Shown here piece by piece: positions 17,223-26,505 of a stretch of DNA of 64,000 bases. Positions within the stretch are counted from its first letter, which is position 1, and every line of letters begins with the position of its first letter. Position numbers and translations under genes: made by a program. The stretch covers positions 19,452 to 83,451 of the forward strand of contig JAETQO010000023.1 in the NCBI GenBank assembly GCA_021770655.1, written 5' to 3'. This DNA comes from Ruminococcus sp. GTDB taxonomy: Bacteria; Bacillota; Clostridia; Oscillospirales; Ruminococcaceae. Under the pieces are notes generated by a model. The model searched no databases. It saw nothing but the letters and a program-made list of their open reading frames with translations, and was not told the DNA's origin.

Positions 17223-17634
17223 GTTCGTCGCCTCCTATCTCCCAAGCGCAGGAAAAAAGCTCGTCGATCCTGTCGTCTCTTCCCGTAAGATAAAGAAAAC
17301 CGAAAAGACATTCAAGCCCGGTCGCCGCACGGTACTGTGAAATCGTAGAATGTTTCGGCGCCGCCACGCCTTTCGCGTTTCGTCCGCGCTTGAAAATATC
17401 CGTCTCCTGCTCGTCCAGCAGGTCGTTTTCCAGCCACTTATGTACCGCCTGCGCCTGATATTCCGCGCAGACTCTCTTTATCGTAAGCCTGTGAAGCTTA
17501 TCCGCGGGCATATTTGCGCTCAGAATTATCTTCTCGCGCACCTTAATCTCATAAACTCCGTCGCCGATAAAGGCAAGCGCCAAAGGGGAATACTGAAGCG
17601 CCTCTTTATCGGAAAGCTTTCTTTCCGTAGAAAT
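17212..17634 (-). CDS. mrnC: Mini-ribonuclease III (MrnC), probable ATT start
   Basis: A dsRNA-binding-domain-less RNase III homologue that matures 23S rRNA ends in Firmicutes. Family features are LALAFIGDGVYEIKVR (catalytic acidic residue), FKRGRNAKG and YRAATGLECLFGFLYL. The track starts at a TTG (17583) with no ribosome site, which would cut off about 17 conserved-length residues. The frame stays open upstream to an ATT at 17634 preceded by GAGG, giving 140 residues, close to the usual family length of about 140. No in-frame ATG, GTG or TTG lies between. I therefore favour an ATT start like that known for infC; the TTG remains possible. Confidence 0.85.
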   Translation of the reverse strand: MSTERKLSDKEALQYSPLALAFIGDGVYEIKVREKIILSANMPADKLHRLTIKRVCAEYQAQAVHKWLENDLLDEQETDIFKRGRNAKGVAAPKHSTISQYRAATGLECLFGFLYLTGRDDRIDELFSCAWEIGGDELEL

Positions 17635-17639
17635 CCCCC

Positions 17640-18917
17640 CTACCTCATATACTCAAACTCAAAGTCGAAAATAGAAACGGTATCGCCCTCTTCTATTCCC
17701 ATTTCCTCAAGCTTGTCTATTATGCCGCTGGTACGCAGGACGTTCTGGAAATACTGCAAGGAGGAGTAATCGTCCATATCGGCGGTTCTGAGAATATCCC
17801 ACAGCCAGTCCGCCTCCACAAAATAAACGCCGTCCTCCACAGTAACGCGGAAATCCTTTTTGGAGATAAGCTTTTCGTCAAGCTCTTCCTTAGTGAGAGG
17901 CTGAGCCTCAAACTGCTTGACCGGAGGAAGCACCGAAAGTTTTTCCCACACGCCGTACATAAGCTCTTTTGTACCCTTTGTGGTCGCCGCAGAGATCTCA
18001 TAAAACAGCAAGCCCTTGTCCTCGACATAATTTCTGAGCCTTTCGATCTGTTCGGGCGCTGCCATATCGCTTTTGTTTGCCGCCACTATCTGCGGAGCGT
18101 CGGCAAGCTCCATAGAAAAGTTTTCAAGCTCACGTTTTATCGCCTCGAAATCTTCGATAGGATCTCTGCCTTCACTGCCTGAAACGTCGATAACGTGTAC
18201 GATAAGACGGCATCTTTCAACGTGGCGCAGAAACTCGTGTCCAAGTCCGATACCCTCGCTTGCGCCCTCGATAAGTCCCGGAATATCCGCCATAACGAAG
18301 GATTTTCCCTCTTCTATCTTGACCACGCCCAGCACCGGGGTGAGTGTGGTGAAGTGATAATTGGCGATCTTGGGCTTTGCCGCCGAAACCACGGAAATAA
18401 GCGTGGACTTTCCCACATTCGGAAATCCCACAAGCCCCACGTCGGCGATAAGCTTAAGCTCCAGCATTACCTCGTACTCGTCGCCGCGGAAACCGGGCTT
18501 GGCAAACTTGGGTATCTGTCTTGTAGATGTCGCAAAATGAGCGTTTCCTCTGCCGCCTTTTCCGCCGTGAGCGATAACTACAGGCTCGTCACCGGAAAGG
18601 TCGGCAAGTATCCTGCCGCTTTTTACTTCCTTTACTACCGTTCCTCTGGGAACCTTTACCACAAGATTTTCGGCATTTCTGCCTGAGCAGTTCTTTGCTC
18701 CTCCGTTTTGTCCCTTATCCGCAACATATTTTCTCTTATATCTGAAATCCAGAAGATTTGAAATATTGTCGTCCACCACAAAAACAATATCTCCGCCCCT
18801 GCCGCCGTCACCGCCGTCGGGACCGCCCGCCGCCACATATTTTTCACGGTGAAAGGAAACTGCGCCGTCTCCTCCGTCACCCGCTTTGATATAGATCTTC
18901 GCCGAATCGACAAACAT
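17640..18917 (-). CDS. obgE: GTPase Obg
   Basis: A 425-residue ribosome-associated GTPase. It has the glycine-rich Obg fold (1-158, IYIKAGDGGDGAVSFHREKY), the GTPase domain with G1 GFPNVGKSTLI, G3 DIPGLIEGA and G4 NKSD, and an OCT C-terminal domain typical of Gram-positive Obg. It acts in late 50S assembly and stress signalling. The gene stops six bases before the proposed mrnC start, so translation may be coupled. Confidence 0.97.
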   Translation of the reverse strand: MFVDSAKIYIKAGDGGDGAVSFHREKYVAAGGPDGGDGGRGGDIVFVVDDNISNLLDFRYKRKYVADKGQNGGAKNCSGRNAENLVVKVPRGTVVKEVKSGRILADLSGDEPVVIAHGGKGGRGNAHFATSTRQIPKFAKPGFRGDEYEVMLELKLIADVGLVGFPNVGKSTLISVVSAAKPKIANYHFTTLTPVLGVVKIEEGKSFVMADIPGLIEGASEGIGLGHEFLRHVERCRLIVHVIDVSGSEGRDPIEDFEAIKRELENFSMELADAPQIVAANKSDMAAPEQIERLRNYVEDKGLLFYEISAATTKGTKELMYGVWEKLSVLPPVKQFEAQPLTKEELDEKLISKKDFRVTVEDGVYFVEADWLWDILRTADMDDYSSLQYFQNVLRTSGIIDKLEEMGIEEGDTVSIFDFEFEYMR

Positions 18918-18975
18918 ATTTCAAACCTCCTTATACAAGCCTGTCGGGCTTTCAGAATTATGTGCTGAATAATCG

Positions 18976-19006
18976 CAAAAAACCCCAAGCATTACCGCTC
19001 GGGGTT
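18976..19006 (-). terminator. Terminator after rpmA
   Basis: Minus strand AACCCC-GAGC...GCTT-GGGGTT followed by TTTTTTGCG. Confidence 0.85.
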
Positions 19007-19018
19007 ATGTGTCTAAAT

Positions 19019-19300
19019 TTAAGCCTGCGGATAAACAGAAACCTTCTTGCGGTCTCTGCCGAGTCTTTCAAATCTTACAACACCGTCGCTTGTTGCAAAC
19101 AGAGTATCGTCTGATCCTCTCTTTACATTCTCGCCCGGATGAATGTGCGTTCCTCTCTGGCGAACCAGAATGTTTCCGGCAAGTACGAACTGACCGTCCG
19201 CTCTCTTTACGCCAAGTCTTTTAGACTCGGAATCACGTCCGTTCTTTGTGGAACCCATACCTTTCTTATGAGCGAAAAACTGCATAGAAATCTTTATCAT
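19019..19300 (-). CDS. rpmA: Ribosomal protein bL27, with cleavable N-terminal extension
   Basis: A 93-residue bL27. The start at 19300 has GGAGGTG upstream. The N terminus is [21 protein letters not shown]: in Firmicutes such an extension ending in FF|A is removed by the Prp protease so that the mature N terminus can reach the peptidyl-transferase centre. Prp is encoded next door, so cleavage before AHKKG is expected. The rest ([21 protein letters not shown]) is standard bL27. Confidence 0.97.
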   Translation of the reverse strand: MIKISMQFFAHKKGMGSTKNGRDSESKRLGVKRADGQFVLAGNILVRQRGTHIHPGENVKRGSDDTLFATSDGVVRFERLGRDRKKVSVYPQA

Positions 19301-19331
19301 TACAATTACACCTCCGTAAAATGTAATCACG

Positions 19332-19658
19332 TCAATTGCTTTTTATATGCACATTGACCTTAATCCTGCCCGAAAACTCCTCCGCAAGGAAATACAGATG
19401 AGTAAGCAGTCCTAACAGAACCTTGTCACCCTCTCCCCCATTGTCGTTCACGAGCTTGAGCATTATTTCATTTTCCTGTACCCCGACCTTGGCTTCTATC
19501 TTAAAAGCCTCGGTTATGGTGTTGGCCGCCATCATAACAGCCGATGAAACGCTTGCACAGCAAACGTCTTCCCCGAAATCAGCGTAACCTGCGTGTCCGG
19601 TTATGCAAAAACCGAGCAGAGCCTCATCCGGACTTTTGAAAAAATCAGCGCAGATCAT
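19332..19658 (-). CDS. prp: Ribosomal-processing cysteine protease Prp
   Basis: A 108-residue Prp homologue, which trims the N-terminal extension of bL27. The catalytic pair is visible in [20 protein letters not shown]: a histidine in GHAGY and a cysteine about 11 residues later. The gene shares its first base with the rplU stop codon (TAATG), showing tight coupling, and sits between rplU and rpmA as in other Firmicutes. Confidence 0.95.
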   Translation of the reverse strand: MICADFFKSPDEALLGFCITGHAGYADFGEDVCCASVSSAVMMAANTITEAFKIEAKVGVQENEIMLKLVNDNGGEGDKVLLGLLTHLYFLAEEFSGRIKVNVHIKSN

Positions 19659-19969
19659 TATGCGTTGATTGCTTCGATCTGTACCTTAGTGTAAGGCTGT
19701 CTGTGACCGATCTTTGTCTTTTCACCCTTCTTAGGCTTGTAAGTAAAGACTGTGATCTTCTTTGCCTTGCCGTTCTTGAGAACCTTAGCAGTTACAGTCG
19801 CACCGTCAACATAAGGAGCGCCGACCTTGATTCCGTCGTCTGCGCCTACAACCATTACCTTGTCAAAAGTAACAGCGTCCTCTGCGTTAACGTCGAGCTT
19901 TTCGATGAAAACCTCATCACCCGGCTTAACCTGATACTGCTTTCCGCCTGTTTCGATTACTGCGTACAT
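19658..19969 (-). CDS. rplU: Ribosomal protein bL21
   Basis: A 103-residue bL21 ([21 protein letters not shown]-terminal [21 protein letters not shown]), a 50S subunit protein binding 23S rRNA. It is the first gene of rplU-prp-rpmA. Its leader holds interleaved complementary segments (20005-20050), a candidate autoregulatory RNA. Confidence 0.97.
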   Translation of the reverse strand: MYAVIETGGKQYQVKPGDEVFIEKLDVNAEDAVTFDKVMVVGADDGIKVGAPYVDGATVTAKVLKNGKAKKITVFTYKPKKGEKTKIGHRQPYTKVQIEAINA

Positions 19970-20052
19970 TCCAAATGCACCTACCTTTAAATAAACTCGC
20001 TATGCACGGTGGTCCGCACAAAGCCAACGCTTATGACCGTGAATATGCGGCT
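19970..20052 (-). promoter_or_regulatory. Candidate structured leader RNA of rplU
   Basis: Upstream of rplU the minus strand carries CCGCA, CACGGT, TGCGG and ACCGTG in an interleaved order (plus-strand positions 20005-20010 with 20036-20041, and 20014-20018 with 20046-20050). The two helices cannot nest, so they form either a pseudoknot or two exclusive states. An L21 leader RNA family is known in Firmicutes; I cannot confirm a match by eye. Confidence 0.4.
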
Positions 20053-20162
20053 TTAATATCATATCACATCTACGTCCAAAAGTCAAGCGCATACAGAAAG
20101 TCAATAAAACTTTTACAGAAAATTAACGTTTCAAAATCTACATAAAGGATATATCACGAAAA

Positions 20163-20262
20163 TTAAGGTAACACCGTACAACTATTGTGTGCGGGTAACG
20201 GAAAATTGGCAAGTTAGACGTGCACAAAGCCGTTAGGCGGTAGTTGTGCGGTGCTGCCTTAA
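20163..20262. repeat. Repeat family A, complete 100-bp palindromic copy
   Basis: Begins TTAAGGTAACACCGTACAAC and ends with the near-reverse-complement TAGTTGTGCGGTGCTGCCTT plus AA, about 17 of 20 terminal positions pairing. Both ends carry TTAA. The middle contains GTAACGGAAAATTGGCAAGTTA, also seen in the copy at 53033. MITE-like or REP-like element without coding capacity. Confidence 0.7.
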
Positions 20263-20343
20263 ATATGATCTGAGTGAAAAAGACAGCTAAACATTTTCAT
20301 GTAAAAAACACCATTCGGCAAAATTTATTTATAGGACAAAGAT

Positions 20344-20372
20344 TTGACAAAATGATATTAATATGGTATAAT
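20344..20372 (+). promoter_or_regulatory. Consensus promoter of rnpB
   Basis: TTGACA, 17-base spacer, TATAAT; transcription start expected at about 20379. Confidence 0.85.
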
Positions 20373-20378
20373 CCAGTT

Positions 20379-20723
20379 TGTGAGTGAGCTATGCGATAGC
20401 GTAAACGTTTTATGTTTATGAGGAAAGTCCGAGCATCACAGAGCAGGATAGCTGATAACATCAGCCGAGGGCGACCTTAGAGCAAGTGCAACAGAGATAT
20501 ACCGCCGGATTTCCGGTAAGGGTGGAAAGGCGGGGTAAGAGCCCACCGGGGCGTCGGAGACGGCGCCGCCATGTAAACCTTATCCGATGCAACACCAATG
20601 GTAGTCTTTAAGTCAATGATTGCTCGTCAGACTTGGGGCTATAGGTGGCTAGAGCTGTACGGCGACGTACAGACCAGATAGATTATCGCACACGACAAAA
20701 CTCGGCTTATCGGCTCAGTCACA
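20379..20723 (+). ncRNA. rnpB: RNase P RNA (bacterial class A type)
   Basis: The catalytic RNA of RNase P, which removes 5' leaders from tRNA precursors. The universally conserved P4 region appears as GAGGAAAGTCCGAGC near the 5' end and AGATAGATTATCG near the 3' end. Other conserved blocks are AGAGCAAGTGCAACAGAGA, GTAAGAGCCCACCG and ACAAAACTCGGCTTATCG. The ends pair as helix P1: TGTGAGTGAGC with GCTCAGTCACA, one mismatch, which sets the boundaries given. Length is about 345 bases, as usual for the class. The P4 and the GCCCACCG element fit the common ancestral (A) architecture better than Bacillus type B; that subtype call is by eye. Confidence 0.95.
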
Positions 20724-20726
20724 TTT

Positions 20727-20766
20727 GCTGTTTCTGTTTTTTTACGGAGACAGCTTTTTCTTTTTT
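20727..20766 (+). terminator. Terminator after rnpB
   Basis: GCTGTTTC / GAGACAGC stem followed by TTTTTCTTTTTT. Confidence 0.8.
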
Positions 20767-20867
20767 ATCTAAAACTCGTCCGAATATTTGTACAGAATAG
20801 CTAAATTTTTCTCAGGGCTATTGTGATTTTAGGTTAATTGTGTTATAATAAAAAATAATAAGCAATT

Positions 20868-20956
20868 AAGGCAATATCTCACAGCTGTTATGTGCGTATC
20901 GTACAGTCACATCACGGGAATCACAGACTGTTATAATTCCGCCGGTGCGGTATTGC
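20868..20956. repeat. Repeat family A, diverged copy upstream of the GGDEF-EAL gene
   Basis: AAGGCAATATCTCACAGCTG corresponds to the A-family end AAGGTAACACCGCACAACTA with transitions, and the right end GGTGCGGTATTGC matches the other terminus. It lies within the leader of the GGDEF-EAL gene. Confidence 0.5.
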
Positions 20957-21013
20957 AGAATGCAGAATTATGACAAGTATGCCGGATAAAAGCGGCCGAA
21001 AGGAGGAGATTTC

Positions 21014-23161
21014 GTGAGTGCGGTTCTTAACAACAACAAAACGATAGAAGGCTTTCTTAAGATATTGGAAAGCTCGGAAAAATTTGATACGGTCTGCAAA
21101 AACTTTCTGAAAAGCATATGCGAAACTCTTTCCGCACAGACCGCTACGGTCACCGTTTCGGAGTATGAAGACGCCGCTCCGACAAGCTATGAATATATAG
21201 CCGACAGCGGAAAATATTCGGTTTTCAGCTTTGACCGGAAAGGCAACGGTATAATATACGACTACATAAAAAGCGCACTGGATTCCGGCGGTATCCATAT
21301 TGCGGATAAAAGCTGCCCGCTGGAAAACGGACGCTGTATTATCCTGAATAACGTAAGCTATCCCTGCTCGCTTACCTGCGCGATCAAGGAGTCAAGCGTA
21401 AGCGTAGCCTTTTTCAATCTGCTCTGTTCCGATAAGGAAAGAGCTTGGACGAACGAGGAAATTTCACTTGTATCACAGCTTACATATATTCTGGCAGGTA
21501 TGCTTCATACGCAAAGGGCTTCGGATCATGCCGAAAACACCAGCAGGACTTTGACCGACGTTATGGACAATATGAGTTCCTATGTCATCGCTATGGTGGA
21601 CGATACCGACGAGATCATTTTTGCAAGCAAACGTCTGGAAAAATATTTCGGAAAAGACTTGGTGGGCAAAAACGGAACCGATATTTTCAGATATACCCAG
21701 GACGAGATAAACAAAACCAAGGACGGAAAATTCTTTAACGGCGACTTTTATTCCAAAACAATGGACAAGTGGCTTGACGTTTCGGAAAAGCTTATCAAGT
21801 GGCACGACGGAAGGACGGTAAGGCTTTGCACCCTGAACGATATATCCGACAAGATCGAATATGAGAGAGTGATCGAAAAACAGGTATTTTTCGACAGCCT
21901 CACAGGACTCACAAACAGGAGAAGCCTTGACCAAAGTATACAGAACGTTATCGAAACCGAAACGGACAGCACTATTATACTGCTGGACCTTGACAATTTC
22001 AAGAACATAAACGACAGCTACGGTCACAACAACGGAGACCGACTGCTTATGGAAATCGGCGAATTCTTTAAAAAGCTGGCTGAAAACAATAAGGAGCTGA
22101 GCGTTTTCCGTTTCGGCGGCGATGAAATGGTAGTGCTTATAAAATCTCAGGACAGCGATCTTGTGGATCGTATATGCGGCGAGATACATGAAAAATTCAA
22201 CGAGGAATGGCAGATCGCAAACCTCAGCTGCTACTGCACCTGTTCGATGGGGATAGCTACCTTTCCTAAGCCCGACGACACGGTAAACACTGTACTGAAA
22301 AGAATAGATCTGGCTATCTATTATGCAAAAAAGCACGGTAAGAACTGTATGGTGCATTACAACGAAAAGATCGGCAGGATACTTACTCGGCAAATGGATC
22401 TTGAAAGGCTTATGCACAAGGACATTTCCTGCGGATTCAGGCATTTTTCAGCATACTATCAGCCGATTTTCAGCAGTACTACGAAAAAGCTTGTGGGGTG
22501 CGAAGCTCTTATGAGGTGGTGCCCTCCGGAGTACGGTCAAGTGCCGCCGTCGGAATTTATCCCTATGGCGGAAAAGCTCGGATATATAAATCTTCTGGGA
22601 GAAAATATAATACGGGTCGCAGGCACGCAGTGCAGAGAATGGGTAGACGCAGGCTTAAATCTGAGAGTGAACATAAATCTTTCGGTAGGACAGCTTATCG
22701 AACCGGACTTTGTTGAAAATCTTGACAGAGTATTCAGCGAGATAAACGCACCGCTGGAGAACATCTGCTTTGAGGTGACCGAAAGCCTTGCAATAAACGA
22801 TATGGCGAAAATGAAAATGATACTTACCGACATTGCGAACAAGGGCATAAAGATCGCGCTGGACGATTTCGGAACGGGATATTCCTCGCTTAACTGCATA
22901 AAAGAAATGCCGCTCAATACGATAAAGATAGACAAATCCTTTATCGACGACATTGCCAAAAATCCTAATACGGCGGTCTTTGTCAAGACTATAGTAAACC
23001 TTTCTCACGATCTCAACATTGCGGTATGCGCAGAGGGCGTTGAGGAGCAGATGCAGTTTGAAATACTGCGCGACCTTGATACCGACGTTATTCAGGGCTA
23101 TTATTTCGGCAGACCTATGCCGGCGGAAAAATTCAAGGAAAATTATTTGATGACAGAATAA
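21014..23161 (+). CDS. Cyclic-di-GMP turnover protein, GAF-like/PAS/GGDEF/EAL
   Basis: A 715-residue soluble protein with an N-terminal GAF-like sensor (about 1-165), a PAS-like domain (about 175-285), a GGDEF domain (about 290-450) and an EAL domain (about 465-710). The cyclase loop reads RFGGDEMVVL, so the signature is GGDEM rather than GGDEF, and no RxxD inhibitory site precedes it. The phosphodiesterase residues look intact: EALMRW, NINLSVGQL, and DDFGTGYSSLNCI. Net hydrolysis of c-di-GMP is the likelier activity, with GGDEF as regulatory or weakly active. The start is GTG with AAGGAGGAG upstream. The cellulase gene follows 12 bases after the stop, so the two are probably co-transcribed. 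Confidence 0.93.
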   Translation: MSAVLNNNKTIEGFLKILESSEKFDTVCKNFLKSICETLSAQTATVTVSEYEDAAPTSYEYIADSGKYSVFSFDRKGNGIIYDYIKSALDSGGIHIADKSCPLENGRCIILNNVSYPCSLTCAIKESSVSVAFFNLLCSDKERAWTNEEISLVSQLTYILAGMLHTQRASDHAENTSRTLTDVMDNMSSYVIAMVDDTDEIIFASKRLEKYFGKDLVGKNGTDIFRYTQDEINKTKDGKFFNGDFYSKTMDKWLDVSEKLIKWHDGRTVRLCTLNDISDKIEYERVIEKQVFFDSLTGLTNRRSLDQSIQNVIETETDSTIILLDLDNFKNINDSYGHNNGDRLLMEIGEFFKKLAENNKELSVFRFGGDEMVVLIKSQDSDLVDRICGEIHEKFNEEWQIANLSCYCTCSMGIATFPKPDDTVNTVLKRIDLAIYYAKKHGKNCMVHYNEKIGRILTRQMDLERLMHKDISCGFRHFSAYYQPIFSSTTKKLVGCEALMRWCPPEYGQVPPSEFIPMAEKLGYINLLGENIIRVAGTQCREWVDAGLNLRVNINLSVGQLIEPDFVENLDRVFSEINAPLENICFEVTESLAINDMAKMKMILTDIANKGIKIALDDFGTGYSSLNCIKEMPLNTIKIDKSFIDDIAKNPNTAVFVKTIVNLSHDLNIAVCAEGVEEQMQFEILRDLDTDVIQGYYFGRPMPAEKFKENYLMTE

Positions 23162-23173
23162 AGGGGAAAGCTT

Positions 23174-25171
23174 ATGAGCGAAGAGAAAAAGGACGAAATT
23201 ACAGAAGAGAACGAGAATGACAGCGTCGGAGAGGTTTCCGAAAACGCAGAAGAATCAAAAAACAGGATCAATAAAAAGCTGATCTTTGCATTTGCGGGAA
23301 TGGGCGCTGTTATCGTCGGTCTGGTCATTGCGCTTATCGTTGTGGCAACATCGGGAAAGGACGAAAGTTCGTCGAAAAGCGACAGCAAGCCTGCCGAAAG
23401 TTCTGTTGTTACGACAGCGGACAGCGAGAACGAAGATGAAGAGGAAAGCTCCGAGGCAGAAAAAGAGGAAGATTCCGAGCCGGAAGAGGACGACAGTTCC
23501 GAAGAGGAAGAGGACGAAAAGGCCGAGGGCTTTGTTGTTTCCTATTCCGGCGACAATACCTGGCAGGACGGCGACAAGATAATGACCGGCATGGAGATCG
23601 GCATTACTAACAATTCCGACGAAGCCGTAAAAGAATGGAAGCTGGAACTGGAAATTGAAGAGCTTAAATCCTGCGAGGGCTGGAACGGAACCTTTAAAAC
23701 CAAGGGAAACAAGCTTACCATAACAAACGCCGAATATAACGGAGAGATCACCAAGGGCGGCTCGGTCTCCGTAGGCTGCAACATCGGCACAGGCGTAAAG
23801 CTGAACGTAAAATCGGCAAAGTTAAACGGAAAGGACTGCACCGTAAAGAAAGGCAAAACCGCTCAGAATAATAACAATAATAATAACAATAACAATGATA
23901 AAAAAACAAGCTCTGCGGACGTAAAGGAACTGCTTGAAAGGACCTCAAAAGCCAAGCAGGGCGACGACTGGCTGCACACCGACGGAAACAGGATACTTGA
24001 CAAGAACAATAAAGAGGTGTGGATAACTGGCGTAAACTGGTTCGGCTACAATACCGGCACAAACACCTTTGACGGACTTTGGAACAGCGAGCTTACCACG
24101 TCTGTGAAGGCTATCGCCGACCACGGCTTTAACCTTATAAGAGTGCCTATCTCTGCGGAGCTTATAAATCAGTGGGCGGACGGAGAATATCCGCAGGCTA
24201 ATTACAACAACGCCTACAACGAAGAGCTTAACGCAATGAACAGTCTGGAGATATTTGAATACTTTCTGAAACTTGCCGAGGAAAACGGACTGAAGGTAAT
24301 GCCCGATATTCACTCTGCCGAAACAAACGCCAGCGGACATACGGTAAATCTGTGGTACACCGACAAGGTGACCGTTAAAGACTACTATCACGCACTGGAA
24401 TGGATAGCGGACAGATACAAGGACAACGACACTATCATTGCATACGACCTGAAAAACGAGCCTCACGGCAAGCCGAACGAGGGCGGCGCCGCCGCGATCT
24501 GGAACGATTCTAAGGACGCAAACAACTGGAAATATGTTGCCGAAACCGCCGCGAAAAAGGTTCTGGCGAAGAATCCCAACGTACTTATAATGGTAGAGGG
24601 AATCGAAATATATCCTAAGAACATCAAGAATAATTCAGATTACTCGTCTGCCGACAGCAACGATTATTATTTTAACTGGTGGGGCGGAAACCTTAGAGGC
24701 GTAAAGGATTATCCTATCGATCTGGGGAAATATCAGGATAAGCTCGTTTACTCTCCTCACGACTACGGTCCGACGGTATATCAACAGCCTTGGTTCGAGG
24801 GCGATTACACCTACAAGAGCCTTATGAAGGACTGCTGGAAGGACAACTGGTTCTATATCCAGGAGCAGGATATCGCACCTCTGCTTATCGGCGAATGGGG
24901 CGGATTTATGACAGAACCGAACCTGACATGGATGACGCATATGAGAAAGCTGATAAAGGACAATCATGTAAATCATACCTTCTGGTGCTTTAACGCCAAC
25001 TCCGGCGACACAGGCGGACTTGTCCTTGACGACTTCACCACATGGGACGAAGAAAAATACGAATTTGTAAAGGAAGTCCTGTGGCAGGAAAGCGGCAGGT
25101 TCGTAGGACTCGACCATGCGATACCCCTCGGCGATAACGGGATCACCCTAAGCAAGGCAAAGGGACTGTGA
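23174..25171 (+). CDS. Membrane-anchored GH5 endoglucanase with CBM2-like module
   Basis: A 665-residue surface cellulase. Residues 1-35 are acidic and cytoplasmic; one helix (about 37-58, [20 protein letters not shown]) anchors it with the C terminus outside, instead of a cleaved signal peptide. A low-complexity Glu/Asp/Ser stalk follows, then a beta-sandwich resembling CBM2 (about 117-225, [38 protein letters not shown]), an Asn-rich linker, and the GH5 barrel (about 250-655). The acid/base glutamate is in DLKNEPHG (about 425) and the nucleophile in LLIGEWGG (about 571). The expected reaction is internal cleavage of beta-1,4-glucan. It lies directly behind the c-di-GMP gene. Confidence 0.92.
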   Translation: MSEEKKDEITEENENDSVGEVSENAEESKNRINKKLIFAFAGMGAVIVGLVIALIVVATSGKDESSSKSDSKPAESSVVTTADSENEDEEESSEAEKEEDSEPEEDDSSEEEEDEKAEGFVVSYSGDNTWQDGDKIMTGMEIGITNNSDEAVKEWKLELEIEELKSCEGWNGTFKTKGNKLTITNAEYNGEITKGGSVSVGCNIGTGVKLNVKSAKLNGKDCTVKKGKTAQNNNNNNNNNNDKKTSSADVKELLERTSKAKQGDDWLHTDGNRILDKNNKEVWITGVNWFGYNTGTNTFDGLWNSELTTSVKAIADHGFNLIRVPISAELINQWADGEYPQANYNNAYNEELNAMNSLEIFEYFLKLAEENGLKVMPDIHSAETNASGHTVNLWYTDKVTVKDYYHALEWIADRYKDNDTIIAYDLKNEPHGKPNEGGAAAIWNDSKDANNWKYVAETAAKKVLAKNPNVLIMVEGIEIYPKNIKNNSDYSSADSNDYYFNWWGGNLRGVKDYPIDLGKYQDKLVYSPHDYGPTVYQQPWFEGDYTYKSLMKDCWKDNWFYIQEQDIAPLLIGEWGGFMTEPNLTWMTHMRKLIKDNHVNHTFWCFNANSGDTGGLVLDDFTTWDEEKYEFVKEVLWQESGRFVGLDHAIPLGDNGITLSKAKGL

Positions 25172-25205
25172 CGCATATTATTTGATAAAATAACATTATA
25201 AACTA

Positions 25206-25235
25206 ACGGGAGCATTTCTAAGTAAATGCTCCCGT
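25206..25235 (+). terminator. Perfect hairpin after the GH5 gene
   Basis: ACGGGAGCATTT / AAATGCTCCCGT, a 12-bp perfect stem with a six-base loop. No T tract follows directly, so it may work as a 3'-end stabiliser or a weak terminator. Confidence 0.6.
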
Positions 25236-25366
25236 CAGTCTGTCGAAAAAGTCTTTTTTATAACTGCCAAGGAGGTAAAAAGAGCGGGGTCAAGCGACGC
25301 GATTGCCGCTTGCGGGGTCGAGGGGCAGAGCCCCCGTCGCTCCCGCAGGAGCGAAATCCCCTTACT

Positions 25367-26029
25367 TTAATTAAAGGCAAGCATAAAGCGGTATTTTTCC
25401 TTGCGCTCCTCGGCAGTCGCTCTGATATGCCGCTTGAATTCCTCATAACGAATGACCATATCGTTTTCCTCTGCAAACTTTCTTATCTTTTCCGCTATCC
25501 TCAGCGAATAACACAGGTCTATCGCAAAAACTCCGTAAAAAAAGCCTATGAAAAAGGAGAAAACCAGATTATTTGACAGCCACTCCAGCGCATTCAGTAT
25601 ATACGGATGTATGAGAAAATAATATACTGCGCCGAGTATTGCCCAGATAGTCGAAAACAAGGGACAGATTATCCCCTTGTAATTGAACTTGTTATCGCTG
25701 TAATCCCAGAGCTTAACGTGCATTCTGATTATAAATATCTCTCCTGCCGCAAGCTCGATAAGCGTCATCGCCACTGCCATTGCCGCAAAAAGTATAAGCT
25801 TTTGCATCAGCATATTATCTATATGTATATATTTTTCCAGACCTGCCAGCAGATAAAGCGTACAAAGCCCGAATCCGTAAAGAGGAAGATAAGGTCCTAT
25901 CAGAAAGCCTGGATTTATCCACTTCCGTTCCTTGTTGCAGGGCTGAAAACGCCGATATATCACTTCTATCCCCCAGCCGATAATACAGCCAAGAAAGAAC
26001 AGAAACCCTAAAACCAACATATTACTCAT
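25367..26029 (-). CDS. CmpB-type putative ABC transporter permease
   Basis: A 220-residue membrane protein of the family labelled ABC_trans_CmpB, whose real role is unclear. About five hydrophobic helices are seen. The family marks are the N-terminal FFLGCIIGWGIEVIYRRF, WINPGFLIGPYLPLYGFG, LIELAAGEIFIIRMHVKLWD and YKGIICPLFSTIWAILG. AAGGAAA precedes the start. It is convergent with the cellulase gene. The C-terminal tail is charged and cytoplasmic (EEFKRHIRATAEERKEK). No ATPase partner is nearby. Confidence 0.85.
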   Translation of the reverse strand: MSNMLVLGFLFFLGCIIGWGIEVIYRRFQPCNKERKWINPGFLIGPYLPLYGFGLCTLYLLAGLEKYIHIDNMLMQKLILFAAMAVAMTLIELAAGEIFIIRMHVKLWDYSDNKFNYKGIICPLFSTIWAILGAVYYFLIHPYILNALEWLSNNLVFSFFIGFFYGVFAIDLCYSLRIAEKIRKFAEENDMVIRYEEFKRHIRATAEERKEKYRFMLAFN

Positions 26030-26207
26030 ATGCTATTTCCTTTCCTTATTTTATGGTCAATGAAAAGTATAGCATAATCGACTGAGTTTTTCAAGCAAAA
26101 AATCAAGAAAATTTGATTTTTATCAAAACCTATAAAGTTAAAAACACCCATATACATTTTAAAATATGTAAAATCTCCTACCTTATGTTTAAATTGCAAT
26201 AATTATC

Positions 26208-26280
26208 TGTGTATCTTCCCCGCCGTAGGTTTGGGAAGATACACAAAACAATCTCCGTCTGTAAAAATTGATTTCCGTGT
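26208..26280. repeat. Repeat family B, copy 1
   Basis: A perfect 13-bp hairpin TGTGTATCTTCCC / GGGAAGATACACA followed by a conserved tail, CTCCGTCTGTAAAAATTGAT. The same hairpin-plus-tail occurs at 33789 and 60120. The gap 26030-26505 holds only this, the A-family copy and the sigma leader. Confidence 0.7.
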
Positions 26281-26329
26281 AAACCTGTGACGGCTCGTTG
26301 ACAGAAAGGGCTTATTATGTTAAAATATT

Positions 26330-26365
26330 TTAAGGTAACACCGCACAACTATTGATGTTCAGGTG
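26330..26365. repeat. Repeat family A, left half only
   Basis: TTAAGGTAACACCGCACAAC TATTG, identical over its length to the copy at 60009, then it diverges. Upstream of the second ECF sigma gene. Confidence 0.6.
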
Positions 26366-26505
26366 CTGAAGCTATCGGGACAAAATCCCGAACGGCAAAA
26401 TGTTCGTAAATATTACACAAAAAATAAAGCTGAACTTTGTACATTATTTACCCACAAAAACAGGGGAGCAAAATCGTATATAGTTCATCGAAGGGTGTGA
26501 AAACT

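Noticed and set aside
21473-22444. Long minus-strand ORF of 323 residues
   Set aside because: Antisense shadow of the GGDEF-EAL gene; no recognisable domain.
25226-25366. Possible gene in the GC-rich stretch between the GH5 and CmpB genes
   Set aside because: The ORF mostly overlaps the CmpB gene in antisense. The stretch holds short GC-rich inverted segments (GGGGCAGAGCCCC) only.
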